64,000 nt of DNA from Rhodoferax sp. (lineage in GTDB: Bacteria; Pseudomonadota; Gammaproteobacteria; Burkholderiales; Burkholderiaceae_C): positions 1 through 64,000 of the forward strand of contig NZ_JAQTXM010000012.1 of assembly GCF_028688795.1 (NCBI RefSeq), in the 5' to 3' direction. This document shows, piece by piece, positions 44,189 through 53,871 of this stretch. A program made the position numbers and the translations under genes. Position 1 is the first letter of the stretch, and each line of letters begins with the position of its first letter. Below the pieces are notes generated by a model. That model saw only the letters and a program-made list of their open reading frames with translations. It searched no databases and was not told the DNA's origin.

Positions 44189-44989
44189 CTAACCCAATGT
44201 GTTGTGGTAGTGGTGTGTGTCGGTGCGATAACAACCTCGGCGCAACTCCATGGGTTCATCGCGGTAGGTGTAAGCGATTCGCTCCACGCTCAAAAGTGGC
44301 GTCCCCACTTTCACCTTTAACAATTGCTCATGCAATTCAAGTGCCGGTATGGCACGAATACTTTCTTCGGCACGCACCATGCGGACATTGAATTCTGTTT
44401 CAAATAACGCGTACATGGGGCCTTGGTAGTTTGCCAGCCGTTCAGCGGTGAGTCCTTTGAATGGCGTGGCGGGCAACCAGATATCTTCAAGAATGATGGG
44501 TGTGCCGCCAAAGCTCAGGACGCGCCGGACTTGAAGCACGGTATCGCCGGTACGCAGTGCCAATGCACGAGCGACATCGGCGCTGGCCCGGCTGCGTCGG
44601 CATTCAATGATGTCTCGTTGGGCGGGGCCCTCGCTGCCCCGGGTGCCACTGTCAGGTACCAATTTCAGAAATCGGAACTGCACTTGTTGTTCTGCGTGGG
44701 TGGCGACAAATGTTCCCTTGCCTTGGCGCCGCAATAACAGGTTTTCTGATGCAAGTTCGTCAATGGCTTTGCGCACTGTGCCCTGGCTCACTTTGAAGCG
44801 TGCAGCCAAGTCCATTTCGCTGGGGATGGATTCACCTGGTTTCCACTCACCAGCGCGCAGGCTGTTCAGAATCAAACCTTTGATTTGTTGATAAAGGGGG
44901 CTGAAAGCGGGCGTGCTGTTGGCGACCGATTGTTCAAATGGATCGGGGGGCGGACTGCTTTCACTGATCAGCTCAGGGAGCGTTTGCAT
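44189..44989 (-). CDS. GntR-family transcriptional regulator (HutC/UTRA type)
   Basis: A 266-residue regulator. An N-terminal extension of about 30 residues precedes the winged HTH (LYQQIKGLILNSLRAGEWKP, ESIPSEMDLAARFKVSQGTV then RKAIDELASENLLLRRQGKG). A UTRA effector domain follows from about 120 (VLQVRRVLSFGGTPIILEDI, RIAYTYRDEPMELRRG). It is divergent from mdh with a TCTTAT/ATAAGA operator between them, and lies just upstream of the sdh operon, so it probably regulates TCA-cycle genes. The effector is unknown. Some Burkholderiales TCA regulators have this context. Confidence 0.88.
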   Translation of the reverse strand: MQTLPELISESSPPPDPFEQSVANSTPAFSPLYQQIKGLILNSLRAGEWKPGESIPSEMDLAARFKVSQGTVRKAIDELASENLLLRRQGKGTFVATHAEQQVQFRFLKLVPDSGTRGSEGPAQRDIIECRRSRASADVARALALRTGDTVLQVRRVLSFGGTPIILEDIWLPATPFKGLTAERLANYQGPMYALFETEFNVRMVRAEESIRAIPALELHEQLLKVKVGTPLLSVERIAYTYRDEPMELRRGCYRTDTHHYHNTLG

Positions 44990-45036
44990 GGTGGTTTTGT
45001 CTCGTCTTTTATGGGCTGTTGTTTCTGCGAATCATA

Positions 45037-45055
45037 TCTTATATAAGACATAAGA
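45037..45055. promoter_or_regulatory. Probable GntR operator between the regulator gene and mdh
   Basis: TCTTATATAAGA (45037-45048) is a perfect palindrome, and a third ATAAGA half-site follows at 45050-45055. It lies just upstream of the mdh -35. GntR/HutC regulators commonly bind such short inverted half-sites; the assignment to the neighbouring gene is inference. Confidence 0.6.
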
Positions 45056-45059
45056 CAAA

Positions 45060-45089
45060 TTGACGGTTTAGGGTTTTCCAGAGTACACT
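45060..45089 (+). promoter_or_regulatory. mdh promoter
   Basis: TTGACG (45060-45065) and TACACT (45084-45089) with an 18-base spacer fit a sigma-70 promoter. The GntR-type operator ends five bases before the -35. It leaves an 80-base leader before the mdh start. Confidence 0.5.
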
Positions 45090-45168
45090 TGAAAAGTTTG
45101 GCGGGCACGGCTGAGCGCTTTATGCCCCCGATCAATGAATTTTTCTTAACAATTTTGGAGATTCCACC

Positions 45169-46155
45169 ATGAGCAAAAAGCCCGTCCGTGTAGCCGTTAC
45201 TGGTGCAGCAGGTCAAATTGGTTACGCCATTCTGTTTCGTATCGCATCCGGCGAAATGCTGGGTAAAGATCAGCCAGTGGTGTTGAGTCTGTTGGAAGTA
45301 CCGGTTGAAAAGGCCCAGCAAGCCTTGCAAGGCGTGATCATGGAGTTGCAAGATTGCGCATTTCCGCTGCTGGTGGGCATTGAGGCTCATAGCGATCCGA
45401 TGACCGCGTTCAAGGATGTGGACTACGCCATGTTGATCGGTTCGCGTCCACGCGGTCCTGGCATGGAACGCGCAGAACTGTTGGCTGTGAATGCCGAGAT
45501 TTTCACGGCGCAGGGCAAGGCGCTGAATGCTGTCGCCAGCCGCGATGTACGCGTCCTGGTCGTGGGTAACCCTGCCAACACCAACGCCTACATTGCCATG
45601 AAGAGCGCGCCAGACCTGCCCCGCAAAAACTTCACCGCCATGCTGCGCCTGGACCACAACCGTGCATTGAGCCAACTGTCGGCCAAAACCGGCAAGGCTG
45701 TGGCAGACATTGAAAAAATGGCGGTGTGGGGCAACCACTCTCCCACCATGTACGCTGACTACCGTTTTGCCACGGTCAACGGCGAAAGCGTTAAAGACCT
45801 GATCAACGACCAGGACTGGAATGCCAACACGTTCTTGCCCACCGTGGGCAAACGCGGTGCTGCCATCATTGCGGCACGCGGTGTGTCGTCGGCTGCCTCG
45901 GCTGCCAATGCAGCCATTGACCACATGCACGACTGGGCTTTGGGTACCAACGGCAAATGGGTCACCATGGGTATTCCTTCAGATGGTCAATACGGCATTC
46001 CGAAAGACACTATGTTCGGCTTCCCGGTGACTTGCGTGGGTGGTGAATACACGCTGGTTGAAGGCCTTCCCATTGATGCCTTCAGTCAAGAATGCATCAA
46101 CAAGACGCTGAAAGAGCTGCAAGACGAACAAGCAGGCGTCGCGCATCTGCTTTAA
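45169..46155 (+). CDS. mdh: Malate dehydrogenase (Mdh)
   Basis: NAD-dependent malate dehydrogenase, 328 residues. [20 protein letters not shown] (NAD fold), [20 protein letters not shown], the [11 protein letters not shown] catalytic Asp/Arg strand, and [20 protein letters not shown] with the catalytic His. This is the cytosolic-type MDH common in beta-proteobacteria. TTTTGGAG is the SD. Transcribed away from the GntR gene and followed by the CitE-like gene. Confidence 0.96.
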   Translation: MSKKPVRVAVTGAAGQIGYAILFRIASGEMLGKDQPVVLSLLEVPVEKAQQALQGVIMELQDCAFPLLVGIEAHSDPMTAFKDVDYAMLIGSRPRGPGMERAELLAVNAEIFTAQGKALNAVASRDVRVLVVGNPANTNAYIAMKSAPDLPRKNFTAMLRLDHNRALSQLSAKTGKAVADIEKMAVWGNHSPTMYADYRFATVNGESVKDLINDQDWNANTFLPTVGKRGAAIIAARGVSSAASAANAAIDHMHDWALGTNGKWVTMGIPSDGQYGIPKDTMFGFPVTCVGGEYTLVEGLPIDAFSQECINKTLKELQDEQAGVAHLL

Positions 46156-46176
46156 GCTTCGAGCAAGAACCTGCCC

Positions 46177-47220
46177 GTGACTCATCCTCGCGACGTTCTG
46201 CTGGGCGCTGCGGCGGTCGCACCTTTGCCTGTGTGCGACCACTATTGCGGTGCCGAGTCGAGGATGGTCAAGAGTTTGGCCATGCAGGCTGAATTCATCC
46301 AGGAGTTCGGCACCTGTGTGTTTGACGTCACGTTGGACTGCGAAGATGGTGCCAGGGTAGGGGCTGAAAAAGATCATGCTTTTATGGTTCTAGCCCTTAT
46401 AAATAAAGCGCAGTCAGCTATTAAAAGTGTAGCTTGTGCTGTGTTGCCACGGGTGGCAGTTCGTGTTCACCCGGTGGATCATCCGGCATTTGAGCAAGAT
46501 GTAGAGATTCTGGTCGGCGGCGCTGCGCAGGCCTTGTGCCACCTGATGATTCCCAAGGTGGATTCGTTGGCGGAACTGGAGCGTGCGTTGGTGTGCATAG
46601 ATCGCGCGGCGCAATCTTCATCGCGCATTGACCCGTTGCCAATTCATGTCTTGATTGAATCCCCGGCGGCGGTTCACTGTGTGGCCGACATCGTGGCGCA
46701 TCCGCGGGTGCAGTCGGCAAGCTTTGGTTTGATGGACTTTGTCTCAGCACACGGCGGCGCGATACCAGCCAGTGCCATGGGGGTCTCAGCGCAAAGCTTG
46801 CCTGAGGACCTGGATCAGTTCAGTCATCCGCTGGTGGTTCGCGCCAAGCTGGAAATTGCAGCCACATGTCATGCCTTTGGCAAAGTGGCGTCCCATTGCG
46901 TCGTGACTGAGTTCAACAATGCTGCGGTGCTTGAAACCGCAGCGCGACGTGCCAGCCGAACCTTGGGATTCGGGCGCATGTGGAGCATTCATCCAGACCA
47001 AATTCGCCCGATTCTTGCTGCTTTTGCCCCTGATTTGACTGAGGTTGTGCACGCGAGTCGCATCATTTGTGCCGCGCATGCTGCGGACTGGGCCCCTATT
47101 TCAGTCAACGGTACCTTGCATGACCGGGCCAGCTACCGGTATTTTTGGCAAATACTGGTTCGAGCCCATCAGACGGCACGATTGCCGCCAGACGATGCGG
47201 CGCAGGTTTTTTTCCGGTGA
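46177..47220 (+). CDS. HpcH/HpaI-aldolase / CitE-like lyase
   Basis: A 347-residue protein of the citrate-lyase beta / malyl-CoA lyase family. FDVTLDCEDGARVGAEKDHA carries Mg2+-binding acids, VRVHPVDHPAFEQDVEILVG is the conserved Arg strand, and VLIESPAAVHCVADIVAHPR the Glu strand. Substrate is not decidable from sequence. The start is GTG at 46177, 21 bp after mdh. Residues about 70-86 (VLALINKAQSAIKSVA) are repeat-encoded, between the metal-site loop and the next strand. It is co-directional with mdh and the secreted hypothetical. Confidence 0.85.
   Translation: MTHPRDVLLGAAAVAPLPVCDHYCGAESRMVKSLAMQAEFIQEFGTCVFDVTLDCEDGARVGAEKDHAFMVLALINKAQSAIKSVACAVLPRVAVRVHPVDHPAFEQDVEILVGGAAQALCHLMIPKVDSLAELERALVCIDRAAQSSSRIDPLPIHVLIESPAAVHCVADIVAHPRVQSASFGLMDFVSAHGGAIPASAMGVSAQSLPEDLDQFSHPLVVRAKLEIAATCHAFGKVASHCVVTEFNNAAVLETAARRASRTLGFGRMWSIHPDQIRPILAAFAPDLTEVVHASRIICAAHAADWAPISVNGTLHDRASYRYFWQILVRAHQTARLPPDDAAQVFFR
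46386..46433 (-). repeat. Dispersed repeat copy 12 (inside CitE-like gene)
   Basis: The minus strand reads GCTACACTTTTAATAGCTGA then CTGCGCTTTATTTATAAGGG then CTAGAACC. It is a close match to the consensus. The gene reads the opposite strand as LALINKAQSAIKSVA. Confidence 0.8.
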
Positions 47221-47251
47221 ATCCCGTATTCGTGAAATTCAAGGAGTTCCC

Positions 47252-47890
47252 ATGATCAAAATTTCTTTGTCATCATTAGCGTTTCGTGTCGGTTTGCGTT
47301 GCGCTGTGCTTGGTGCACTGGCATTGGTCGCTCCGGGGTTGATGGCCCAGTCGGGTGCAGCGGTGCCTGGCAAGCAACCCGTGCCGCTGAAGAAACACGC
47401 GAAAGTTGCTTCCAAGAGCCGAGCCGATTTGAAAAGTGATGCCAATCAAATGGCGTCTGGCATTCGGGCTGCCGAGGCTGCATTAACTCCAGCAGAGTTG
47501 GTGATTGCCCAGCGCGTTGAGGTGGGTTATGTGCAGTGTGAATTGGGCGCTTCTGTGACCGTTGTTGCAGATCCCAAACTGCCAGGTTACTTTGATGTCC
47601 ATGGCAAGAAATTTCGCTTTCGGATGGTGCCTGTTGTGACCAGCACTGGCGCCATTCGCCTGGAGGACACACATGCAGGTGCTGTTTGGCTTCAATTGGC
47701 CAACAAATCGATGCTGATGAACCAGAAGCTGGGCTTGCGCCTGGCGGATGCTTGTGTCACCCCAGCCCAGGCTTTGGTGGCAGCTGCCATGGAGAGGTCA
47801 CCGCCCCCTGGGTTGCTGGATGCACCAGTGCTGGCCAAGCCACTGATTCTGCCAATGTCAGATTCTTCACCTGTGAGTGCTATTCAGTAG
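47252..47890 (+). CDS. Secreted hypothetical protein
   Basis: A 212-residue protein with a signal peptide (GALALVAPGLMA, cleavage before QSGAAV), then a Lys/Pro-rich linker (KQPVPLKKHAKVASKSRADL). The rest is unrecognised: VEVGYVQCELGASVTVVADP, then YFDVHGKKFRFRMVPVVTST, and a single conserved-looking Cys near the C-terminus. I cannot name a family. AAGGAG lies before ATG 47252. It sits between the CitE-like gene and acnB, a position where Comamonadaceae carry a similar hypothetical. Periplasmic location is inferred. Confidence 0.7.
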   Translation: MIKISLSSLAFRVGLRCAVLGALALVAPGLMAQSGAAVPGKQPVPLKKHAKVASKSRADLKSDANQMASGIRAAEAALTPAELVIAQRVEVGYVQCELGASVTVVADPKLPGYFDVHGKKFRFRMVPVVTSTGAIRLEDTHAGAVWLQLANKSMLMNQKLGLRLADACVTPAQALVAAAMERSPPPGLLDAPVLAKPLILPMSDSSPVSAIQ

Positions 47891-47947
47891 ACGGCACGTC
47901 ACGCCTATTTTTAAACGTCCCTAGCATTTTATTTTAAGGAGTTCACT

Positions 47948-50545
47948 ATGTTGCAAGCCTATCGGGCCCACGTTGCCGAGCGCGCTGCGCTCGGAATCCC
48001 CGCGCTGCCGCTGACCGCCCAGCAAACCGCTGCGCTCATTGAGTTGCTGAAAAATCCGCCCAAGGGCGAAGAATCATTCTTGGTGGAGTTGATCACCCAC
48101 CGCGTACCCGCTGGTGTCGACGACGCCGCCAAGGTGAAGGCCAGCTACTTGGCAGCTGTGGCGCACGGCACAGAAGCGTGCACCTTGATCAGCCGTGAAA
48201 AGGCGACTGAACTGCTTGGCACCATGCTGGGTGGCTACAACCTGACACCACTGATTGACTTGCTTGACGATACCGTCGTTGCAGGGGTTGCTGCTGAAGC
48301 GCTGAAGAAAACCCTGCTGATGTTTGACCAGTTTCATGATGTCAAGGAAAAAGCGGACAAAGGTAACGCGTATGCCAAAGCTGTGCTGCAAAGCTGGGCT
48401 GATGCCGAGTGGTTTACCAGCCGCCCTGAAGTTCCCAAAAGCATCACGCTCACCGTACTGAAGGTTACTGGTGAAACCAACACCGATGATCTGTCGCCGG
48501 CACCTGATGCCTGGAGCCGCCCTGACATTCCGTTGCATGCGCTTGCCATGTTGAAAAACAAACGTGATGGCATCATGCCTGAGGAAGATGGTAAACGCGG
48601 CCCTGTCAAGTTCATCGAAGACCTGCGTGCGCGCGGCAATTTGGTGGCTTATGTGGGTGACGTGGTCGGTACCGGCTCCAGCCGCAAATCTGCTACCAAC
48701 AGTGTGTTGTGGTTCACCGGTGAAGACATTCCTTTTGTGCCAAACAAGCGTTTTGGCGGTGTCTGCCTCGGCAACAAAATCGCACCGATTTTTTACAACA
48801 CCATGGAAGATGCGGGTGCATTGCCAATTGAACTCGATGTGAGCCAGATGGACATGGGTGACACCATTGAGTTGCGTCCTTACGAAGGCACCGCCCTCAA
48901 AGACGGCAAGGTGATTTCCAACTTCACCCTTAAAAGTGAGGTCTTGTTTGATGAGGTGCGTGCTGGTGGTCGGATTCCCTTGATCATCGGTCGCGGCTTG
49001 ACAGCCAAGGCGCGTGAATCGTTGGGCTTGCCGGTGTCGACACTGTTCCGCCTGCCACAAAACCCCAAGGCAACTGGCAAAGGCTTTACCTTGGCGCAAA
49101 AAATGGTTGGCCGTGCCTGCGGCTTGCCAGAAGGTCAGGGCGTGTTGCCTGGCACCTATTGCGAACCCAAGATGACCAGCGTTGGCTCACAGGACACCAC
49201 CGGCCCAATGACCCGTGACGAGCTGAAAGACTTGGCTTGCCTGGGTTTCAGTGCTGACTTGGTGATGCAATCGTTCTGTCACACCGCGGCTTACCCCAAG
49301 CCAGTGGACGTGAAGATGCACCATGAGTTGCCTGAGTTCATCAGCAACCGTGGTGGTATTCCACTGCGTCCGGGTGACGGCATCATCCACAGCTGGCTGA
49401 ACCGCATGTTGTTGCCTGATACCGTGGGCACCGGTGGCGACAGCCACACCCGGTTCCCGATTGGTATCAGCTTTCCCGCAGGTTCCGGCCTGGTAGCGTT
49501 TGGTGCGGCCACGGGTGTGATGCCTTTGGACATGCCCGAGAGCGTGTTGGTTCGGTTCAAAGGCCAAATGCAACCTGGCATCACCCTGCGTGACCTGGTC
49601 AATGCGATTCCTTTGTACGCCATCAAGTCTGGCGAGTTGACTGTGGCCAAGCAAGGCAAGAAAAACGTGTTTTCTGGTCGCATTCTTGAAATTGAAGGCT
49701 TGCCGGATCTCAAGGTCGAACAAGCGTTTGAATTGAGCGACGCTTCTGCCGAGCGCAGCGCCGCCGGTTGCACGGTGCATTTGAACAAAGAACCGATCAT
49801 TGAATACATCAATAGCAATATCGTGATGCTCAAGTGGATGATTGCCAATGGTTACTCGGATGTGCGTACCATCAACCGTCGTATCAAAGCCATGCAAGAC
49901 TGGCTGGCCAATCCTCAGTTGCTCAAAGCCGATGCGGATGCCGAATACGCCAGCGTGATTGAAATCGATCTGGCCGATATCCATGAGCCTATCTTGGCTT
50001 GCCCGAACGACCCTGATGACGTTAAAACACTGGCTGAAGTAGCCGGCGTCAAGATTGATGAGGTGTTTATTGGTTCGTGCATGACCAACATTGGCCACTT
50101 CCGTGCAGCTTCCAAGCTGTTGGAAAACAAGCGTGACATTCCGGTCAAGCTGTGGATGGCACCGCCCACCAAGATGGATGCGAAACAGTTGAGCGAAGAA
50201 GGCCACTATGGTGTGCTGGGCAGCGCCGGTGCGCGCATGGAAATGCCAGGCTGCAGCTTGTGCATGGGTAACCAGGCCCAGGTCAAAGAAGGCGCTACCG
50301 TGTTGTCCACCTCAACCCGTAACTTCCCGAATCGCCTTGGCAAGAACAGCAATGTATACCTGGGTAGCGCCGAGTTGGCTGCGATCTGTTCGAAACTGGG
50401 CCGTATCCCGACCAAAGCTGAATACATGGCCGATATGAGTGTGCTCACGGCATCCAGCAGCAAAATTTACCAGTATCTGAACTTTGACAAGGTTCAGGAC
50501 TACACCGATGCTGCCGCCACGGTCAAGGACACCGCTGCGGTGTGA
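47948..50545 (+). CDS. acnB: Aconitate hydratase B (AcnB)
   Basis: TCA-cycle aconitase B, 865 residues, the E. coli length. The N-terminal HEAT-like domain starts [40 protein letters not shown] and [17 protein letters not shown] belong to the swivel domain. The 4Fe-4S cysteines are in [13 protein letters not shown], then [14 protein letters not shown] and [18 protein letters not shown] is the SD. It is followed by a terminator. Confidence 0.97.
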   Translation: MLQAYRAHVAERAALGIPALPLTAQQTAALIELLKNPPKGEESFLVELITHRVPAGVDDAAKVKASYLAAVAHGTEACTLISREKATELLGTMLGGYNLTPLIDLLDDTVVAGVAAEALKKTLLMFDQFHDVKEKADKGNAYAKAVLQSWADAEWFTSRPEVPKSITLTVLKVTGETNTDDLSPAPDAWSRPDIPLHALAMLKNKRDGIMPEEDGKRGPVKFIEDLRARGNLVAYVGDVVGTGSSRKSATNSVLWFTGEDIPFVPNKRFGGVCLGNKIAPIFYNTMEDAGALPIELDVSQMDMGDTIELRPYEGTALKDGKVISNFTLKSEVLFDEVRAGGRIPLIIGRGLTAKARESLGLPVSTLFRLPQNPKATGKGFTLAQKMVGRACGLPEGQGVLPGTYCEPKMTSVGSQDTTGPMTRDELKDLACLGFSADLVMQSFCHTAAYPKPVDVKMHHELPEFISNRGGIPLRPGDGIIHSWLNRMLLPDTVGTGGDSHTRFPIGISFPAGSGLVAFGAATGVMPLDMPESVLVRFKGQMQPGITLRDLVNAIPLYAIKSGELTVAKQGKKNVFSGRILEIEGLPDLKVEQAFELSDASAERSAAGCTVHLNKEPIIEYINSNIVMLKWMIANGYSDVRTINRRIKAMQDWLANPQLLKADADAEYASVIEIDLADIHEPILACPNDPDDVKTLAEVAGVKIDEVFIGSCMTNIGHFRAASKLLENKRDIPVKLWMAPPTKMDAKQLSEEGHYGVLGSAGARMEMPGCSLCMGNQAQVKEGATVLSTSTRNFPNRLGKNSNVYLGSAELAAICSKLGRIPTKAEYMADMSVLTASSSKIYQYLNFDKVQDYTDAAATVKDTAAV

Positions 50546-50572
50546 ATGACCGCTGAATGGGTTTGAAGAATC

Positions 50573-50603
50573 CGCCCCGCAAAGAGATTTGCGGGGCGTT
50601 TTT
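50573..50603 (+). terminator. Intrinsic terminator after acnB
   Basis: CGCCCCGCAAA and TTTGCGGGGCG perfect arms around GAGA, followed by a T-run, 28 bp past acnB. Confidence 0.92.
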
Positions 50604-50689
50604 GTTGATGGCGGGCAATGTTGGACGGTTAAACTTGACGGTGTCATCAAGCTGTCACGGTTTTGACATTATTTCAAGGAGTTTCCTCT

Positions 50690-51337
50690 GTGTTTTTTGG
50701 CAAACTGTTACCGCGCGACACCAATTTTTTCATCATGTTCAACCAGCATGCCGACCACATTGTGGCGGCGGCACATGCGTTCTCCAATTTGGTCGCAAAT
50801 TATGGAAACTTGGAGTTACGTGAAAAATATCACCGTGAGGTCGACCATGCTGAAGGCGCTGCAGACCGGGTGACGCATGAGGTGAACAAAGCCATTCACA
50901 AAACGTTCATCACGCCCATTGACCGTGAGCAAATTCATAGCCTGATCAACACCATGGATGATGTGGCTGATTTGATTCAGGACTCGGCCGAAACCATGGC
51001 GTTGTATGACGTGCACCACATGACGGAGGAAATCACACGGTTGACCGACTTGAGCGTCAAGTGTTGTGAGCGTGTTCGCGATGCCGTCTATTTACTGAAC
51101 AAAATTGCCGACCCACTGACTGCCGAGGCAGCACTCAAGACCTGTGATGAGATTGACAAGCTGGAAAGCGATGCGGATCGTGTCATGCGAACAGCCATGA
51201 GTAAATTGTTTCGGGAAGAGCCTGATGTGCGTGAACTCATCAAGCTCAAAGCCATTTATGAGTTGTTGGAGACGATTACCGACCGTTGTGAAGACGTTGC
51301 CAATTTGATCGAGGGTGTTGTCCTCGAAAACTCCTGA
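50690..51337 (+). CDS. DUF47/PhoU-like Pit accessory protein
   Basis: A 215-residue, all-helical PhoU-like protein of the DUF47 family that usually precedes Pit transporters. Acidic helix motifs VDHAEGAADRVTHEVNKAIH, HSLINTMDDVADLIQDSAET and CDEIDKLESDADRVMRTAMS show the paired E/DxxxD metal-binding pattern. I use GTG 50690 with AAGGAG upstream. It probably modulates Pit-mediated phosphate uptake. The pit gene starts 20 bp downstream. Confidence 0.88.
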   Translation: MFFGKLLPRDTNFFIMFNQHADHIVAAAHAFSNLVANYGNLELREKYHREVDHAEGAADRVTHEVNKAIHKTFITPIDREQIHSLINTMDDVADLIQDSAETMALYDVHHMTEEITRLTDLSVKCCERVRDAVYLLNKIADPLTAEAALKTCDEIDKLESDADRVMRTAMSKLFREEPDVRELIKLKAIYELLETITDRCEDVANLIEGVVLENS

Positions 51338-51357
51338 TTTTTCGAAAAGTTGGCGTA

Positions 51358-52368
51358 ATGGAAACTGTACAAGCAGCGTTGTGGGTGGTCGTGGTCTTGG
51401 TGGCAATGGCCATTGTTTTCGATTTCATGAATGGGTTTCATGATGCCGCAAACTCTATCGCCACCGTGGTGTCAACCGGTGTGCTCAAGCCGGGCCAAGC
51501 TGTTGTGTTTGCCGCTTTTTTCAATGTGGTGGCAATCTTCATCTTTCATTTGAGTGTGGCTGCCACGGTAGGTAAGGGCATCGTGTTGCCAGGCGTTGTG
51601 GACACACATGTCGTTTTTGGCGCTCTGGTGGGGGCCATCACGTGGAACTTCATTACTTGGTACTACGGTATACCAAGCAGTTCTTCACACGCTTTGATTG
51701 GTGGCATCGCGGGGGCTGCTATCGCCAAGGCTGGTGTTGCCTCGCTGCTCTTGGCAGGCATCATGAAAACAGTTATCTTTATTTTTGTGTCGCCGCTGCT
51801 GGGCTTTTTGTTGGGCTCTTTGATGATGGTGATCGTGTCATGGACTTTTCGCGGGTTTCGTCCGCTCAAGGTTGACAAGTGGTTTCGGCGTTTGCAGTTG
51901 GTATCGGCCGGGGCGTACAGCCTGGGTCATGGCGGCAACGACGCGCAAAAAACCATTGGCATCATCTGGATGCTCTTGATTGCCACCGGCTACACCCAGG
52001 CCTCAGCGGCTTCGCCTCCTATCTGGGTCATTGTGATCTGCTACAGCGCGATTGGTATGGGCACCATGCTGGGGGGTTGGCGCATTGTTAAAACGATGGG
52101 GCAAAAAATCACGAAACTCAAACCGGTAGGTGGTTTTTGTGCTGAAACCGGCGGGGCCATCACCTTGTTCTTGGCGACGGCGCTAGGTGTGCCCGTGTCC
52201 ACCACCCACACCATTACAGGTGCGATTGTGGGCGTCGGTGCCACGCGGCGTGCCAGTGCAGTGCGCTGGGGTGTAGCGGGCAACATCATTTGGGCATGGG
52301 TTTTAACCATTCCGGCCAGCGCATTGGTGGCGGCGGTTGCCTATTGGGTCAGCCGGGCGCTGTTTTGA
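51358..52368 (+). CDS. pit: Low-affinity inorganic phosphate transporter (Pit)
   Basis: A 336-residue inner-membrane carrier of the PiT family (metal-phosphate/H+ symport). The two PiT repeats are visible as MNGFHDAANSIATVVSTGVL and AYSLGHGGNDAQKTIGIIWM. GIPSSSSHALIGGIAGAAIA and VPVSTTHTITGAIVGVGATR are the paired conserved helices. About ten membrane segments. It is co-transcribed with the DUF47 gene. Confidence 0.93.
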   Translation: METVQAALWVVVVLVAMAIVFDFMNGFHDAANSIATVVSTGVLKPGQAVVFAAFFNVVAIFIFHLSVAATVGKGIVLPGVVDTHVVFGALVGAITWNFITWYYGIPSSSSHALIGGIAGAAIAKAGVASLLLAGIMKTVIFIFVSPLLGFLLGSLMMVIVSWTFRGFRPLKVDKWFRRLQLVSAGAYSLGHGGNDAQKTIGIIWMLLIATGYTQASAASPPIWVIVICYSAIGMGTMLGGWRIVKTMGQKITKLKPVGGFCAETGGAITLFLATALGVPVSTTHTITGAIVGVGATRRASAVRWGVAGNIIWAWVLTIPASALVAAVAYWVSRALF

Positions 52369-52385
52369 CGCGGGTTTGCACGACC

Positions 52386-52907
52386 TTAATTCGGGTTTGT
52401 GGTGTCGCCGCGCCCCAGTGCTTTATCCATCAGAACCACATCAAGCCAGCGCTCAAACTTCCAGCCACACGACTTGAGCGTACCGACATGGCTGAACCCC
52501 GCGCTGCGGTGCACGCCGATTGACCCTTGGTTGTTTGAGTCGCCAATGACTGCGATCAACTTGCGCACGCCAGCCCGCTCGGCTTGGCTGCTCAGTTCGG
52601 CCAAAAGCGCGCGGCCAAGTCCTTGGCCGATGGCTTTAGGGGCCAGGTAGATGGAGTCCTCGGCTGAGTAACGATAAGCCGGGCGAGGCTTAAACCAGTT
52701 GCAGTAGCCAAACCCCAAAACCTGGTCGCCTTCTGTGGCCACCAGATACGGCAGCCCCTTGCTCAGCACATCGGCGCGTCGCTGCGTCATGTCAGCTTCG
52801 GTGGGTGAATCAACCTCGAATGTCCCGGTTCCGTGGCACACATGGTGTGCATAAATTGTGGTGATTTGCGCAATGTCGCGGTCTTGGCTGGGGCGAATGA
52901 TAGGCAT
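52386..52907 (-). CDS. GNAT N-acetyltransferase (phosphinothricin acetyltransferase-like)
   Basis: A 173-residue GNAT enzyme. MPIIRPSQDRDIAQITTIYA, the GTFEVDSPTEADM substrate region, and the acetyl-CoA loop APKAIGQGLGRALLAELSSQ then AERAGVRKLIAVIGDSNN match the Pat/MnaT branch, which acetylates phosphinothricin or methionine derivatives. The true substrate is unknown. I start at ATG 52907; a longer reading adds 15 residues. It converges on pit. Confidence 0.88.
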   Translation of the reverse strand: MPIIRPSQDRDIAQITTIYAHHVCHGTGTFEVDSPTEADMTQRRADVLSKGLPYLVATEGDQVLGFGYCNWFKPRPAYRYSAEDSIYLAPKAIGQGLGRALLAELSSQAERAGVRKLIAVIGDSNNQGSIGVHRSAGFSHVGTLKSCGWKFERWLDVVLMDKALGRGDTTNPN

Positions 52908-52922
52908 GATGTGAGGAATAGA

Positions 52923-52967
52923 TATAATGTGAGGCTGTCTGACGTGTCGCATAACCGGGTGGTTATG
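52923..52967 (+). promoter_or_regulatory. rpsP leader: -10 box and stem-loop
   Basis: TATAAT (52923-52928) is a good -10 with a weak -35. About 20 bases on, CATAACC-GGGT-GGTTATG (52950-52967) is a perfect 7-bp stem with a GNNN-type loop, in the leader of the rpsP-rimM-trmD-rplS operon. A regulatory role is only suggested. Confidence 0.45.
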
Positions 52968-53037
52968 TTGCGTGTCTCAAACGTCGGATTAAGTGCCAAT
53001 TTTCGTGGAATTTTTTCCACTCCCCTAAGGATAAATC

Positions 53038-53289
53038 ATGGTCGTCATCCGACTCGCCCGTGGCGGTGCAAAAGCACGCCCGTTTTTCAATATTGTTGTT
53101 GCTGACAAGCGCACTCGCCGCGATGGCCGCTTCATTGAACGCATTGGTTTTTACAACCCAATTGCGACTGCCAATGAAGAAAGCATCCGTATCGCACAAG
53201 ACCGCCTGACCTACTGGCGCAGTGTTGGTGCACAGGCTTCTCCCACTGTGGAACGTCTGGTGAATCAAGCTGCCAAAAAAGCAGCCTGA
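53038..53289 (+). CDS. rpsP: 30S ribosomal protein S16
   Basis: An 83-residue ribosomal protein. [20 protein letters not shown], then [20 protein letters not shown], and [19 protein letters not shown] are canonical. CTAAGGA is the SD. It is first gene of the conserved rpsP-rimM-trmD-rplS operon. Confidence 0.97.
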   Translation: MVVIRLARGGAKARPFFNIVVADKRTRRDGRFIERIGFYNPIATANEESIRIAQDRLTYWRSVGAQASPTVERLVNQAAKKAA

Positions 53290-53297
53290 TCTTCGTG

Positions 53298-53861
53298 ATG
53301 TTGCCCGGCCTGGAGCCTGCCGAACTTCCGGCAGACGCAATCGAAGTCGGGCGCATCCTTGATGCTTGGGGCATCAAAGGGTGGTTTAAAGTCCTACCCT
53401 ACAGCGCCGATCCCGAGGCGCTTTTTACTTCCAAGTGCTGGTTTTTGCTGCCTTCCGAGAAGGGCGCCAAGACTTTCGACGGCGTTGGCAAGTTAAAAAT
53501 CAAAGAAGCCAAAATGCACTCAAGCACAGTGGTTGCTAATGCGCACACTGTGGATGACCGTAGCGCGGCCGATGCCCTGCGTGGCGCACGTATTTTTATC
53601 TCCAAATCGAGTTTTCCGGCTGCTCAAAAAGACGAGTACTACTGGGTTGATTTGATCGGGCTGGAAGTGGTTAACCGGGAAGGGCTGTGCCTGGGTCATG
53701 TGCGTGACCTGATGTCCACCGGGCCGCAAACGGTGCTGGTCATTGACGACAAGCAGCAAGCTGAGTCGGTGGAGCGCATGATTCCCTTTGTTGCCGCATA
53801 CATCGATGATGTGAGCTTGGCAGAACGGCGAATTCTGGTGGACTGGCAACCCGATTACTGA
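53298..53861 (+). CDS. rimM: Ribosome maturation factor RimM
   Basis: 16S processing/30S maturation factor, 187 residues. EVGRILDAWGIKGWFKVLPY is the N-terminal domain, and YYWVDLIGLEVVNREGLCLG the PRC-barrel. VVGTGxQ-type IPFVAAYIDDVSLAERRILV ends the barrel. An in-frame GTG one codon upstream makes the first residue ambiguous; RimM binds S19. It lies 8 bp after rpsP. Confidence 0.94.
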   Translation: MLPGLEPAELPADAIEVGRILDAWGIKGWFKVLPYSADPEALFTSKCWFLLPSEKGAKTFDGVGKLKIKEAKMHSSTVVANAHTVDDRSAADALRGARIFISKSSFPAAQKDEYYWVDLIGLEVVNREGLCLGHVRDLMSTGPQTVLVIDDKQQAESVERMIPFVAAYIDDVSLAERRILVDWQPDY

Positions 53862-53871
53862 AGTCACAGCC

